Assembly (NCBI GenBank): GCA_024500155.1
Contig: CM044869.1
Span: 53,275,898 to 53,339,897, forward strand
Direction: 5' to 3'
DNA length: 64,000 nucleotides
Source: Chenopodium formosanum
Taxonomy: Eukaryota > Streptophyta > Magnoliopsida > Caryophyllales > Amaranthaceae
The notes beneath the pieces were generated by a model, which worked only from the letters and a program-made list of their open reading frames with translations, did not search any database and was not told where the DNA came from. Shown one piece after another: positions 20,057 through 31,639 of this stretch. Made by a program: the position numbers and the translations under genes. The first letter of the stretch is position 1. Each line of letters opens with the position of its first letter.

Positions 20057-20444
20057 GAGTGATTGAAACTTACCTAATTGAATTACATTATAAGTATTTT
20101 TTTTTTTTTTTTGAAGAAACATTATAAGTAATTGAACATGAGGTTTTCATAATAATTTTTTACTAGTAATTTGAGAGTGTTAGATTTAGAAGAGCATGTG
20201 CCAAGTCTATCAACTGACAACTTATAACAGCAAACAGTTCATATAACATCAGGTTTTGTAAATATAATTCTTAAATTAAGCAAACAAATTTAAAAAAAAA
20301 TTAATGAGGTGGAGACTACAAGTTTAAATGGCCCAAACTTTAAAAGCTTTTAAGCTTATTTTAGAAGAGAGATAGATAAAGGCCGAAAAGCCCATTAAAC
20401 TTACCTCGGCCCAACGTAGTGCTCGTAATCAATCCAACTTTGAT
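20057..20444. other. Gene-free spacer
   Basis: AT-rich with no supported feature. CCAACTTTGAT at 20434-20444 is the left target duplication of the next element. Confidence 0.5.
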
Positions 20445-20799
20445 CAATTAGTATTATGTGCACCATGGTGCACCTAGAAATAGGTGCACCATGGTGCACC
20501 TGGCCCAATATGTGCCCAACAGAGGAAGCCTAGATAAAAAAAGCCCACAAAATTTAGTTTTTTATTTTTATTTTTATTTTTTATTATTATTATTATTTTT
20601 TTTAGTTTCTCCTCTCTTCAACAATCATATCTATTTAAGTTAAAAAAAAAAAAAAAAAAAAACTGTCAAATCTATTTTTTTTATTTCATTTTAAAAATTT
20701 TCTCTCTCTTCTCATAAATTAAAAACCTTCTTTAATTAATTTTTTTGTATTTTCTCTCTCCTCTCACCATTTTGCTCTCTTAAAAACCTGCAATCTAAC

Positions 20800-21889
20800 A
20801 TGGCAAAAGACAAAAAACACACAAAAACACCTTCAAAAAGATAAACATCACGTAAACTTCTTTGATATTCCTACATTTATGTTAAATTTGCTAATATAAT
20901 TCAACAAATTGTAAAATTGAAACTATATTCTCCTACATAATTGTCTTTTTGACTTATTTTTATTTGTAGAAAATCAAAATTATATGCTCCTATTGAAGAG
21001 GATGAAGATGTGTAAGTAATTTGTTGTTTAAATTTGCAATTTGATTTTTAATTTTTAGAATTGAATACTATCTTGAACCCTAAATTTTTTGAACAGTACA
21101 ATTAGTCAAATGTTCAGCGTCTGAACACCAAAAAAGAAGAAATTAGATGATGTATTTAAGAAAAATCAATTGTTAAAAACTTCTGAACCCCAATTACAAA
21201 CCACTGAACACCTTACAAAAACCTTTGAACCCCTATAAAACTTTTGAACCCCAACCACAAAGTATTGAACACCCTTCAAAAACTTCTGAACCCTTACAAA
21301 AACCTCTAAACCCCAACCATAAACTACTAAATACCCTACAAAACCTCTGAACCCTCTACAAAAAATTCTGAACCACAACCACAAACCACTGAACACCCTA
21401 CAAAAACCTCTGAACCCCCTACAAAAACTTTTGAACTACAACCACAAACCACTGAACACCCTACAAAAACCTCTGAACCCCCTGCAAAAACTTCTGAACC
21501 CCAACCACAAACCACTGAACACCCTTCAAAAACCTCTGAACCTTCCAAAACTTCTGAAGCCCAACCACAAACCACTGAACACCCTACAAAAACCTCTAAA
21601 CCCCCTACAAAACTTCTGAAGTCAAACCACAAACTTTAAAAACTTTTGAACCCTTACAAAAACCTCTGAACCCCAATCATAAACCATTGAACACCCTACA
21701 AAAACCTCTAAACCCCTTACAAAAACTTTTGAACCCCAATTACAAACCACTGAACACCCTAAAAAACCTCTGAACCCCCTACAAAAAGTTCTGAACCCCA
21801 ACCAAAAATCACTGAACACCCTTCAAAAACTTCTGCACTTGAAGACACTGCTCAGAATGCCAAATGTGCAGATTTATAAACTATGAAGT
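20800..21889 (+). pseudogene. Broken multi-exon gene with heptapeptide repeats inside the Mutator-like element
   Basis: After a CT-rich leader (20690-20790) an ATG at 20800 opens MAKDKKHTKTPSKR, then stops (TAA, 20842). A plausible second exon after ATTTGTAG (ends about 20969) reads KSKLYAPIEEDEDV and ends at a GTAAGT donor near 21014. A third block from about 21130 reads PKKKKLDDVFKKNQLL, like a nuclear localisation signal. It runs into repeats of seven residues of the type TKTSEPP / QTTEHPT, and the last block ends SALEDTAQNAKCADL and TAA at 21887-21889. Repeat units of 62 and 63 bases shift the frame, and stops occur, so no intact protein is encoded. The function is unknown and I do not recognise the family. 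Whether it is a captured host gene or a transposon gene is open. Confidence 0.4.
21180..21838. repeat. Minisatellite, about 62-63 bp unit, roughly 10 copies
   Basis: The unit contains TTCTGAACCCCAACCACAAA, then CCACTGAACACCCTACAAAA, then CCTCTGAACCCCCTACAAAA. It recurs at about 21183, 21245, 21306, 21368, 21432, 21495, 21553, 21617, 21667, 21731 and 21793. Each unit is itself three variants of a 21-base block. In one forward frame each 21-base block is a heptapeptide (TSEPQPQ, TTEHPTK, TSEPPTK). The Cys/Gly/Val-rich open frames on the other strand are shadows of it. Confidence 0.9.
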
Positions 21890-22609
21890 AGAGAATGCCA
21901 AATTTTTTAATAAAATTAAAAATACATAGATCTAAAACAAAAATAAGTTCATAAGTAATGTATCGCATGTTCAGAATTATAATAAAGACGTTCGTAATTC
22001 CAAAAATACATGTTATGTATTTACAGAAAACGCATCATACGTTCATATTTTTAACTTAAAATGTTCAAAAATACTAAAATATAATCAAATATAGAACTGT
22101 TCATAACAAAATACACAATTATCACTAAAAAAAAATCAAAAGAATATGAAAGCTACGTATTCCGAAATTCAAACCTAGGCATGGTGATTTAGATAATGAA
22201 ATCTCATCGGAAAATAAACACACCATTGCTTAACCACCTTCTCCTCGACGATGACGCCATTTTTAGCGTTACTACTTCATTGTAAAAACTCCATTAACAA
22301 AGCTTCAAATTGAAGGTTGAGAAAACAAAATTTGAATTTAATCTATTATAATGAAGGAATTCATTGCATGGAGATCAACAATATGAAGGAATTCAATTAA
22401 AAGGATGATGAACGAATTCAAGAGAATGAAAAATAAAATAGAGAGATAAATAGAGGAGAGAGAAAATAGAGGGGAGAGAAAATAAAAGAGACAAAAATCA
22501 GAAATTAGGATAGTAGAGGAGGAAAGAGAAGAGAGAGTATATTTTAATTGGGTGATTCACATAGAACTATATGCACCATGGTGCATCTTATAATTTGCCC
22601 AACTTTGAT

Positions 22610-23068
22610 TTTGACCCAATTTAATGAAATATGGATCAAAAATGGGCTTTTGAAGATTGGGCTTATATAGTTGTATTACCTTCTAAGGACTGGCAGTTTT
22701 TCTTTTTTTTTTTTCCCCAAAATTGAGTCCGTCCTAAACTTTTGGCCAATACTCTTGTTGATTTTTGGCATGGAAAAACTTCAAATGTTCACGAAGACTT
22801 AATTTCCTTATGAGTTATGACTGGTGTCAACTGTCAAGACATTACGTTTGCTTATGATATATGATAAATATGAACAATGTCTAGAAATTTCCAATTCTTT
22901 GGAGAATTTTTACATAGATTCACTACAATTATGAAAATAATTATTGAAAATTTTAAGAAAATTATGAATCTCAACTCTCAAGTGCAACAATCAACTGCAG
23001 AGATATGTAGGCATATGGAACGAAGGTGACAAAAGTTCATTGCACCAATGTGTACTTTATTGTCATCC

Positions 23069-23110
<42 letters not shown>

Positions 23111-25225
23111 CTCGATCAAGACCATTCTATTGTGCCATGCCTTTGCATGATCGTGCCAAGGATCCATATATAGCCTCAAACATGTTCAGTTTTCATAACC
23201 AACAATCTATAGAGGCGAATCCAGAATTATTTATTTGGTGGAGGCATGAAGCACTAACTAATTGTCAATTCAATGCATGTCTTATTATTTAATTTTTTTC
23301 TCTCTATTTTTATCGTAAAGCAATGAAGGTAAGATGTGCAATATTGGTGTGCCGCGCGGCCGCGCCTATTTCAAGGTTCACATATGTACCTCCCGTTACT
23401 AGATTCACATATTAACCTAATTAAGGTATTTAGCCATTAACTTCAAGTCACAAAAGTCTAAGCAAACTTAGTGGCCATCTAATTCGCAAGGATACATGAT
23501 AGAATTTACTCTTTTTAAAGACCATAATATCATGTTGAAATAATAAAATGCAAACACAGTATTAGCTTGATTTATTAATGGTGTGTTTGCTAAGCATATA
23601 GCCACACAATGTTGATTAGGACATTTGAAAAATTGATATATTTTCCTAAAAATAATAGATTAACTGATTGAACTGTAATAATGGTCTCTACAACATATGA
23701 TATTTGAAAAATACGTAACAAGACAAATGCATGTGATTTTTTTTTTTATTATTATTATTTTTTTTAGAGAGATACAAGCATACAATGGTAAGTAATGAGA
23801 ATCAATATTAGGATCTTCTAGAAATAAAATAAAAGCTTTAAGTAATTGAGCAATCTCTCACTCCTGCATATAAAAATGCTTGTTTTTCTTATATATTACG
23901 TCGGTAATATTAATAAACAAATGAACAAATCTGAACCTCTAGTTATGTAGCTCGTCAATTTTGCATATACCACTTATATATAAATCTATTACGAGTATTA
24001 AAACTTCAATTTAAATTTTTTCAATCATAACCTAACAAAATGCTAATTAACTCATGCATCGTCATCTATTAATAACAGTTATAAGACAGGTGAGAACATG
24101 TATCAAGTGCAACCTTTCAAAATTAGCAACTATATTGTTTATACAACAAAATGAAGCTAATAAGAAAGTCAAGTTTTTTCAACTTGAATTATATTAAATC
24201 TTGGTTTAGATCTCATGTTATCAATCCTTGTCATTATCAATTGATGTGCTGAGCTCATGTTTACTATACTCAAATCTCATCCTTTTGTCAATTAATTCAT
24301 TCATACATATCCTAAAAATGTATAATTTGCAATTGTTTTTCTTCCAATCAACTTAATACCTAATATGATTTATATTTTATGGAGTACCTTGAACGTTAAT
24401 TATAAATCCTTGCATATTATTTGAAGAAGTGTAAGCCATGCATGCATCGCCCTATTTGGGTTATTTCTCCCTAGTTAATACCATTATTTGATAAGAAAAT
24501 ATAAACTCGTTTTACCCCTAAAAGCGCTGATTCATACAAAAATAATGAACTTATGATTCCACTCTTTTTACATGCTATATCACTCAGTCACTCTCCTTTT
24601 CTTATCTATGTTAAATTTTATGCTATTTTTCAATTATATTAATCTTACCAATACAATCGAATGTATCCATGAATTAATATGTTATGGATCGGAAATGACT
24701 CATATTATGCGTACGCGCACCTAACATCATCAATTATACAATAATCTTTATACATTAATTTAATTATGAGAATATCTAATCATCAATGTAATAGTAGTAA
24801 AACAACTATTTGAGCATCTTTTTCTCTCGAAAGGGAATTCCAAACCAATACCATCATCATACTAATAATCAATAGTCGTATCGAGCTTGTTTTTAATGTT
24901 GCGCATCTTTCTTTGATTTCTTTTTCTTCTTTCTTTTTCATTACATTTCACCCATTCGTGCATTTTTAATTTATAACATGGTAGTCTAATCACATTTGTC
25001 TTGTTACGCATATGATTTTTCTTTATAATTTATTTGCATTCACAATATGTAGTTCCACGTAATAACTTACTACTATATATAATAAAGTGTATTTATTTTT
25101 TTATAAATTGGCAAACATTGAAGAGACCTTTGTAGGGTCTAATATGTTCTCGAAAAGAAATGATATCTACTATAAGAATACAGAAACCCTTTTTATTTCA
25201 GCTAATCATATCAATAAACATTGAC
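22610..25225. other. Gene-free spacer, 2.6 kb
   Basis: AT-rich. It holds a 36-base A tract (23072-23107) and an isolated GC-rich 12-base palindrome GCGCGGCCGCGC (23354-23365) whose role is unclear. No gene could be supported. Confidence 0.4.
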
Positions 25226-25233
25226 CTCAAAAC

Positions 25234-26857
25234 TAGAGGTGTCAGTTGATATAGGTTGATATTGAATCATCTCCTATTTTCAGACAAACCACTCAGTGCT
25301 AGCAGCTCCGGATGGAGTTTGGGTCAGGTCTGTTCGGGTCGGGTCTACTCGGGTCGGATATGTTCAGATCAAAATTATCCTTTTCACTCGGATCGGGTCG
25401 GACCGGGTCAAATTCGGGTCGGGTCAAATTCGGTTCATGGTCTATCGAGTCCGGGTCGGGTCAACTCCAAATCGGTTCACTTTCGGTTCGGATAAATTTA
25501 GATCGGGTTTAAAACGGGTTTAATCGGATAACTTCGGGTCGGGTTGATTTCGGTTCGGATGATTTCGGTTCGGTCAAGTTCGGTTCGATTAAGATAAGGT
25601 TGATCCGTTGATTCATTAAATGATCAGTTTCGATTCAATTCATTTTTGTGTTTGGCTGGATTTTTGTCGAGCTGACCAAATTCATATCTAAATAAGTTTA
25701 TTTTTAATCTAGAGATATTATTGAGTTTTTACCTTATTATTGGTTCAATATGATTATTAATTACAAAGCACGAAGTTTTAGTTTTCTCATTTGATCAAGT
25801 TATGTATAATTTTTATCTTAAAGGAAAATTGAGATTGAATAATTATCGATAACTTATCATACCTATATAAGTGAGACCGAGCTAGTGACATATTGATCTG
25901 ACGACTTATAGTTACATATGATGATATATATAAAAAAGAATATCAATTTTTTAAGGTTATTACAAGGTTACAACTCTTCATCAATTGTACAATCTTATGA
26001 GGTTATGAGTTCTGTACTATTAGTTTAGTTTATTACTAATTCAATTTGTATAAGAGTTGTTAGAATTACTTTATTACTAATTCAATTTTTATATTAAAAA
26101 CTTGACATTATACATATTGATAGTTAATTGTTACTATGTACATTTTTTTTATTTGAGCATAATTTATTGCATATGTATGTAGTGTGTATATAACCGTACG
26201 ATGTATAACGCCTATAATTCTAGGATAATGCGAGGAAGTAGTAATGAAGGAATGTATAATGATTAACATATTCTAAAAACACATAGTAGAGAGAGAAAAA
26301 AGAAGAAAGATAGGAAGAGATAGCTCTTTATGTGGACCCCATCTACTTTTTGGTCAGATTGTCTCACGTGATGGGTTTATAGTAAACTTAAGACTCCAGA
26401 CTATTTCTTTGTAGTAAAAAAGTTAACTTATTAATAATTAGTAAATATATAGTATAAGAACTTGAATAAGAAGGTCAATAATCAATTATGGTCGGGTTAA
26501 ATTCGGATCGGGTAAAAATCAAATCGAGTTAAAATCGGGTCGGGTTAATATCAGTTCGGGTCAAAACAGATCGGATCTGATCGGTTATTTTTCGGGTCAA
26601 TTTCGGATCGGGTTGAGCTCAGGTCGGGTCAAATCGGTTCGTTTTGAGTACAGGTCGGGTCAAATCGGATTCGGGTTGAGTTCAGGTCGGATCAAATCGG
26701 TGCCGGATTAAGTTCTGATCGGATCAAGTTCGGATTCGGGTTGAGTTCAGTTCGATTACAGATCGGGTTTGGGTCTTGAATTTCTCGGATCAAATCGGAT
26801 CGGTTACAGTTCGAAACGGATAATTTTTTTCGGGTCGGTTCGGGTTTAACACCTCTA
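25234..26857. mobile_element. Non-autonomous hAT element full of CGGGT repeats, 1624 bp, 8-bp duplication CTCAAAAC
   Basis: CTCAAAAC is present at 25226-25233 and 26858-26865. The ends TAGAGGTGTCA and TTAACACCTCTA form the inverted repeat, typical of plant hAT elements. The first 350 and last 380 bases are dense arrays of CGGGTCGGGTCAAATTCGG-type degenerate repeats, in the same sense in both blocks. The middle (about 25620-26480) is ordinary AT-rich sequence. Open frames inside translate to Gly/Ser/Arg or Asn/Pro repeats and are not genes. No transposase was found. Confidence 0.88.
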
Positions 26858-26865
26858 CTCAAAAC

Positions 26866-27856
26866 TAAAAAAGACAATGACATTATACATGATGTTGAAC
26901 CTAAAAGCTCTTGCCTTTTGGTTTACTCTTCTTAATTCATTTCCCACCATATGATATGAAAATATGCGTTATATCTTCTTCTTCCCTTAAATCCAACTAC
27001 TAGTGGACAATATTCGATTTATCAAATTTAAAAACAAACTTTTAAAAATTGGCAAATTTCTATGTTTTTGATATATAAACCAATTCTGAGCTTTAGCTAT
27101 CAGCTTAAATTTTAGGTTAAGTGTTCTTTTTATATGGTATTAAGAGCCAGTACGACACAAAGTCACTGGTTCAAATCTCACCTAGCCATCCTTTTAGATA
27201 GAGTATATATATTAAGCACTGGTATAACGAATCCATGTTATTGCATTCATATTTCAAGTCCAATGAACTTGCAGGCGTAATAGTCTATATAAATCAATTC
27301 TTGTTCTTCAACTATTAAGTTTTTGAAAATGATCTTTTAACCGTTTTTCATGATGTGTAAGAGATAGACAGTGAATCGACGACTTTGCTCTTATTATGAA
27401 TTGTACAATTAGGCACCTCAAATTTTGATTGGACTAAGTTGGTGAAAGGTTTGGAGACAGTTTGTCAATTTATCTTAACAAATTCACAATTATGATAAAA
27501 AAAATATCCGTAAGAGCAACTAACGTAAAACTTATATACCGAAAGTGACGAGGCGAAATATAGGGACAACTTAACACAACAAAGTAAGAAATATTTGTGT
27601 TCTCCTTTGCTATTGCTTTAAAATTGTATCACCAACACATATATCATATGATGTGCCATATGAGATGCGCACTGTTCGGTTCTTGGTAGACCAAGTGTGT
27701 AATGGACTAATGGTGCGTACTTGGCATCCATTCAAAAGTAAAATGTAGGAAAAAAGGTTAAGTTGATTGCGAGTTTTGCGCAAAACCCGTAAACTATCAT
27801 TCCTAGCATATTTCTCCTTTTTTGTGGTATGGTAGTTCCAATTGAGCGAATGAATA
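26866..27856. other. Gene-free spacer with a tRNA-like motif
   Basis: Nothing coding. The only notable motif is the tRNA-like pair at 27132-27182, listed separately. Confidence 0.4.
27132..27182 (+). other. tRNA-like A/B-box pair (SINE scrap or primer-site remnant)
   Basis: TATGGTATTAAGAGCC resembles a pol III A box or a tRNA-Met primer binding site, and CTGGTTCAAATCTCACC 19 bases later resembles a B box. No poly(A) tail or target duplication was found, so the origin is uncertain. Confidence 0.3.
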
Positions 27857-27865
27857 TTACTAATG

Positions 27866-28714
27866 TGAAAATTTTTCTATAGAGGCGGATGCACGATGCT
27901 CCGTGCATCAGTTTTCTCTTATAAAAAGCGGAATGAACATTCTGTTGTTCAGTAAAGAACATACATTTGTTTTGTAAAGACACATATAGCTATTTCATAA
28001 AGAACATCACACATAACTGTATTGTAATGAACATACAGTTATTTTATAAAGAACATATAGCTATTTTGTAAAAAAAAAAAAAAAATCCAACTTCATGTTC
28101 ATTATATATATCTAAAGAACATCCGTAATATTAATAAAAAAACATGATAATTAGAGGTGATCAACTTTAGCCCAGCCCGATCCGGCCCGAAAATAGGGCG
28201 GGTTTAGACAAGCTTAAAAATGCATTTTTAGTTAAAAATCCAAATTCGGCCCGAAAAGGCCACTACATTTTCCGGGTTTGGACACGAGTTATTATGTTAA
28301 GGCCCAGTCCGACCCGAAATTTTTATCACCTCTAATGATAATATAATGTAATGAACATTATTTTTATTCAATAACCGTAATCTAAAGACAAAATTCAAAA
28401 AAAAAAAAAAAATTCAAAATAAACAATTAACATTATGTCACAAATAAAAGTACATTATTCTGATAATCGAAGAACATGAAGATAAAAAAACATTATTTAA
28501 CTGCACGTTATGTTCTTTACAATTTTATAACATGTTCTTTGTACTTTAACTGAATGTTCTTTACATTTCTATACAATGTTCATTACAATTCTATAATATG
28601 TTCTTTTCACTTAAACTAAATGTTCTTTATATTTCTATACAATGTTCTTTCCGCTTTTTTTTGGAAGGGATGCACCATGTGGATCGTGCATCCGCCTGCA
28701 CGAACCACGCATTG
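27866..28714. mobile_element. Mutator-like MITE, 849 bp with a nested hAT MITE, 9-bp duplication TTACTAATG
   Basis: TTACTAATG flanks it at 27857-27865 and 28715-28723. A shared core GGCGGATGCACGAT lies exactly 18 bases in from each end in inverted orientation, and GCGGAA(T/A)GAACAT follows in both arms. The left half repeats AAAGAACAT-type motifs and the right half repeats the reverse, ATGTTCTTT, about seven times each, so the whole element can fold back. It is interrupted by the hAT MITE at 28152-28334. No coding sequence is present. Confidence 0.8.
28152..28334. mobile_element. hAT-type MITE, 183 bp, 8-bp duplication ATGATAAT, nested
   Basis: ATGATAAT occurs at 28144-28151 and 28335-28342. 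The ends are TAGAGGTGATCAA and TTATCACCTCTA. The interior carries GCCCGATCCGGCCCGAAAA and related GGCCCGA motifs, in line with the CGGGT-rich family. It sits inside the Mutator-like MITE and so is younger than it. Confidence 0.88.
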
Positions 28715-28723
28715 TTACTAATG

Positions 28724-29268
28724 AGTCTCAACTCTGAGTTAAAAAAAATAATCCATAATTAGTAAGTTTTGTCATTTTAATATCACGTAACCCTAAGACA
28801 AGTACCTAGCTATTTGTAAATCAAATAATTATCAACAATTGTTGAGTAAAATTAAAAGCTTAAGAAGATGAATAGGATCCCAATTTGCGAGAAATTTTAG
28901 TTATAAAATAATTACTTGTTTGTAATCCTAGATGGAATTGAAAAACTTGGAAGTTGGAACTCAACATGTTAGGTTTTATTTACTAAACAAGGGATTATGA
29001 TGTTGTTCATGATCATGAAATGGTACATATATATATTTTTCAAATTTTAATGAGTTTGTTTTTTATTTTTCAACCTGACCAAGGCCTAAACTATGTTTAT
29101 AACTTATATAGAGTTAAGGTAATTTTTAGCATGTGTGGTTTTCTTAAGCCATACATTATTACAATATAGTACGTTTAGAAACTATAACAATATTTTTTTT
29201 AATATTATATTTTTGTTTAGGAAAGACCAAACAAGCCTGTATATTTGTCATCATGTACTCGTATAAAG
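28724..29268. other. Gene-free spacer
   Basis: AT-rich with no supported feature. Confidence 0.4.
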
Positions 29269-29270
29269 TA

Positions 29271-29520
29271 CTTCTTCTGTTTTTTAATACTTGCAACACT
29301 TTCCTAAAATGGAAATGTCACAATACTTGCAACACACCATAATTGGAAAGTTATTTTGGGGAAAATCTATAGTATTTCCCTTATTTAAAGCACACGGCCC
29401 ACTAAATTACACCCCTAACAACCACTCACCTCATTTTAAAGTGTATTATATTATGTGAACCCCACATACTTTAAATACCATGAAAAAATGTGTGTTGCAA
29501 CTATTAAAAAATAGAGGAAG
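29271..29520. mobile_element. Stowaway-like MITE, 250 bp
   Basis: TA flanks both ends (29269-29270 and 29521-29522). The inverted ends read CTTCTTCTGTTTTTTAATAC at the left and CTTCCTCTATTTTTTAATAG at the right in reverse, and both continue into TTGCAACAC. The ATACTTGCAACAC motif is repeated inside. It has no coding capacity. Confidence 0.82.
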
Positions 29521-29522
29521 TA

Positions 29523-31208
29523 TCAAATTAGCATAAAATTGGTGAAATTAAGTTAAATGTAGCCACTCGAGCCATGTTGGTGTTCAACTGGTTTAGAGCG
29601 TTAAGAGTATAGAAAACCATGCTCCAAAGGTTTTGAATGGCGGTACATGGACATGCGTAGGCGCGTAGCAAATTGTGTGATCAACTAGACCGTTACCTAA
29701 GGATCGGAGCACGATTTTCCATACACATACATGTGGTAAAATAAATTTTCAAGACCAATTGCGAATCTCATGCTCTTTGTCTACACACCATGACCAAACA
29801 ATTTCTGATGCATGAAATATATTACAATATTAACAATAATCTGTAATAGTCTGAATTTACTCCAACAACTATAATCGATCGATATTCGAGCAGTTAGATA
29901 CCTTATGGTTGAGATTCTAAACTAGTGGAAACATTGTAGATAAACTATTGGTATATGACAATTAGATAAGATATCTAGATATGGTATTTTATGTACCAAT
30001 TCATCATCTAGCTAGCATATATATCATATAAATTTGACTAAAATTTGTCTTGATATCAACATTTTCTTCCTAGAAGAGTGTACATTTTGACTATATCTCA
30101 TATTGCTTTCATTTCTTTCTTTCTCTTCCGAGAAGCATCTTTTTGTAAACATAATGTCCTTTGCATTATTGTTTCATTACTTGATACGCCACTAAAACAT
30201 GTGGAAGATGAGTACATCTATGGCAAAATTAAAGAAGCTATTAGATGCCGAGAAAATAACCACATCCTAAAATAATCTCACCACACTCGACAAATAAATT
30301 CCCTTTTTCCCCACTCGCGTCCCTACTACCTAAAGAGCTTTATAATTGGTTATAATGTACGGAGTAAAGCAAAACAACGACCTCTTGTGTCTAATTTATG
30401 TACAGACTAGTCCACTTCCGCTTACAGAAGATTCGATCCCATAACTTCATTATTATAATACAAGAGATAATTATCAAGAATAATTACAAAACAATATATA
30501 CATAAATAGATTAATTATTTACATAACCTATCACATAGTATTTCCAAGTGAGCCAACCGCGAACTTCAAAAGATATCAATAATGTAGGAAATTTGTACAA
30601 CTTTTACTTAATCACTGAAATGTAATTTTTTACAAATAAAGTTGATCTAAATGTTGATCTAAATGCATTTGATGTCATTATATCTCATATTATTATCTCA
30701 TTTTATTGCAACAATTTCAACTAGATTGTACTCCCACGTAATAATATACATCATGTACAATAATTGAAAATTTTGCCGCCCATAGACTAAAAATGTACAT
30801 ATTTTTAAAAATGATATGAAATTGGAATCAGAATTGACACGATCATTCACTCGAATTGTTCATCACAATCAAAAAGAGATTGCACCATTAAAAAAAAAAT
30901 CAAAAAGGAGAGGATGAATCATATTACAAATCTGATAGATTAATTTACTACAGACTCATAAAACTTTGCTTCCAATATCAATTGTATTAATTAGGAAAAA
31001 CCATCTCAATATCTTATCAAACTAGTATATAAATTGCAAAACAATCTATCAAATTAACAATTTAAAATCTTGTTTTTCAATCATTAATAATGCACAAATC
31101 TCAAAGAGAAAGTATCAATCAACTTTCTCTATAATATTTTTTTTTCCCTATGAATTTATACACCTCATCAAATGGACTAATAGTGTGTAATTAATCAAAT
31201 AAGATCAA
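29523..31208. other. Gene-free spacer downstream of the MIF gene
   Basis: AT-rich with no supported gene. It includes the 3' flank of the mini zinc finger gene (31000-31208). Confidence 0.4.
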
Positions 31209-31478
31209 TTAAGTAGGTGAAGAACTCTCACACACTACCTCAGCATCCACCTCCTTCCTGTGGAAATTTCTGTGGCATCCACAAGCGGCACATATAAGCG
31301 CGTTGCTCGTTCCTTCTGCACCACTAGCCATGAACTCTCTGCACCCATCTACCGCGTAACCTCCTATACTAGCCGCATGATTCTTTTGACACTCACAATA
31401 TCGAATAGTTGAAGAATTGTTGTTTCTTCGCGATCCTTGATCTCTTTTAACCACCACTTGCCTCTTCTTCATCATCAT
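31209..31478 (-). CDS. MIF: Mini zinc finger (MIF) protein, ZF-HD dimerisation domain only, 89 residues
   Basis: This is one uninterrupted exon. A basic N-terminus (residues 1-20) is followed by the ZF-HD domain, about residues 26-75: ECQKNHAASIGGYAVDGCRE, FMASGAEGT, then CAACGCHRNFHRKEV. The Cys and His residues expected to bind zinc (C30, H34, C46, C63, C66, C68, H69, H73) are present. There is no homeodomain, which defines MIF proteins. They pair with full ZF-HD transcription factors and block their nuclear or DNA-binding action, affecting hormone responses and floral meristem control. Residue 28 is Cys where the family usually has Gly (RYGECQKNHA). The start is the first of three Met codons; any of the three would do. 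A TATA box and telobox precede it. The exact paralogue (MIF1, 2 or 3) is not resolved. Confidence 0.95.
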   Translation of the reverse strand: MMMKKRQVVVKRDQGSRRNNNSSTIRYCECQKNHAASIGGYAVDGCREFMASGAEGTSNALICAACGCHRNFHRKEVDAEVVCESSSPT

Positions 31479-31605
31479 AGAATTTTTTTTGTGTTACCCT
31501 CTTCTTCACTTTCTCACCTAAAGTATGCACAAAAAGAAGCATCAAATTTCAAGTAGGAGAAAGAAAGAGGAATAAAAGAGGGAAGTACTTGGAATATTTG
31601 TACAA

Positions 31606-31633
31606 AACCCTAACCCTAGATTGCATTTATATA
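31606..31633 (-). promoter_or_regulatory. TATA box and telobox upstream of the MIF gene
   Basis: The minus strand shows TATATAAA at 31633-31626, about 150 bases before the ATG. Directly after it, 31606-31620 reads AAACCCTAACCCTAG on the plus strand, which contains the telobox AAACCCTAA. Teloboxes near plant transcription starts are linked to growth-related expression and Polycomb recruitment; that role is inferred here. Confidence 0.5.
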
Positions 31634-31639
31634 TAGAAA

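Larger units (their letters stand above)
20445..22598. mobile_element. Mutator-like element carrying a broken gene (Pack-MULE-like), 2154 bp
   Basis: An 11-bp direct repeat, CCAACTTTGAT, flanks the element (20434-20444 and 22599-22609), in the 8-11 bp range of Mutator-type insertions. Just inside lie inverted ends with a striking palindrome: GTGCACCATGGTGCAC at the left (present twice, 20458-20502) and ATGCACCATGGTGCAT at the right (22571-22586), each preceded by AATTAxxAT-type sequence. No transposase is visible. Inside are a CT-rich leader, gene-like exon remnants and the minisatellite. The right flank reads as a second GA/CT-rich leader in reverse. Non-autonomous status and superfamily are inferred from the ends. 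Confidence 0.65.

Noticed and set aside
21166..21819. Cys/Gly/Val-rich open frames on the minus strand and Lys-Pro-Leu frames on the plus strand
   Set aside because: They are translations of the 62-63 bp minisatellite in other frames; no start region, splice site or domain supports them.
25256..25523. Gly/Ser/Arg-rich overlapping open frames
   Set aside because: They are translations of the CGGGT repeats in the hAT element.
29567..29760. SINE-like stretch with GGTTTAGAGCGTTAAGAG and GGTTTTGAAT
   Set aside because: The boxes do not fit pol III consensus or spacing and there is no A tail.
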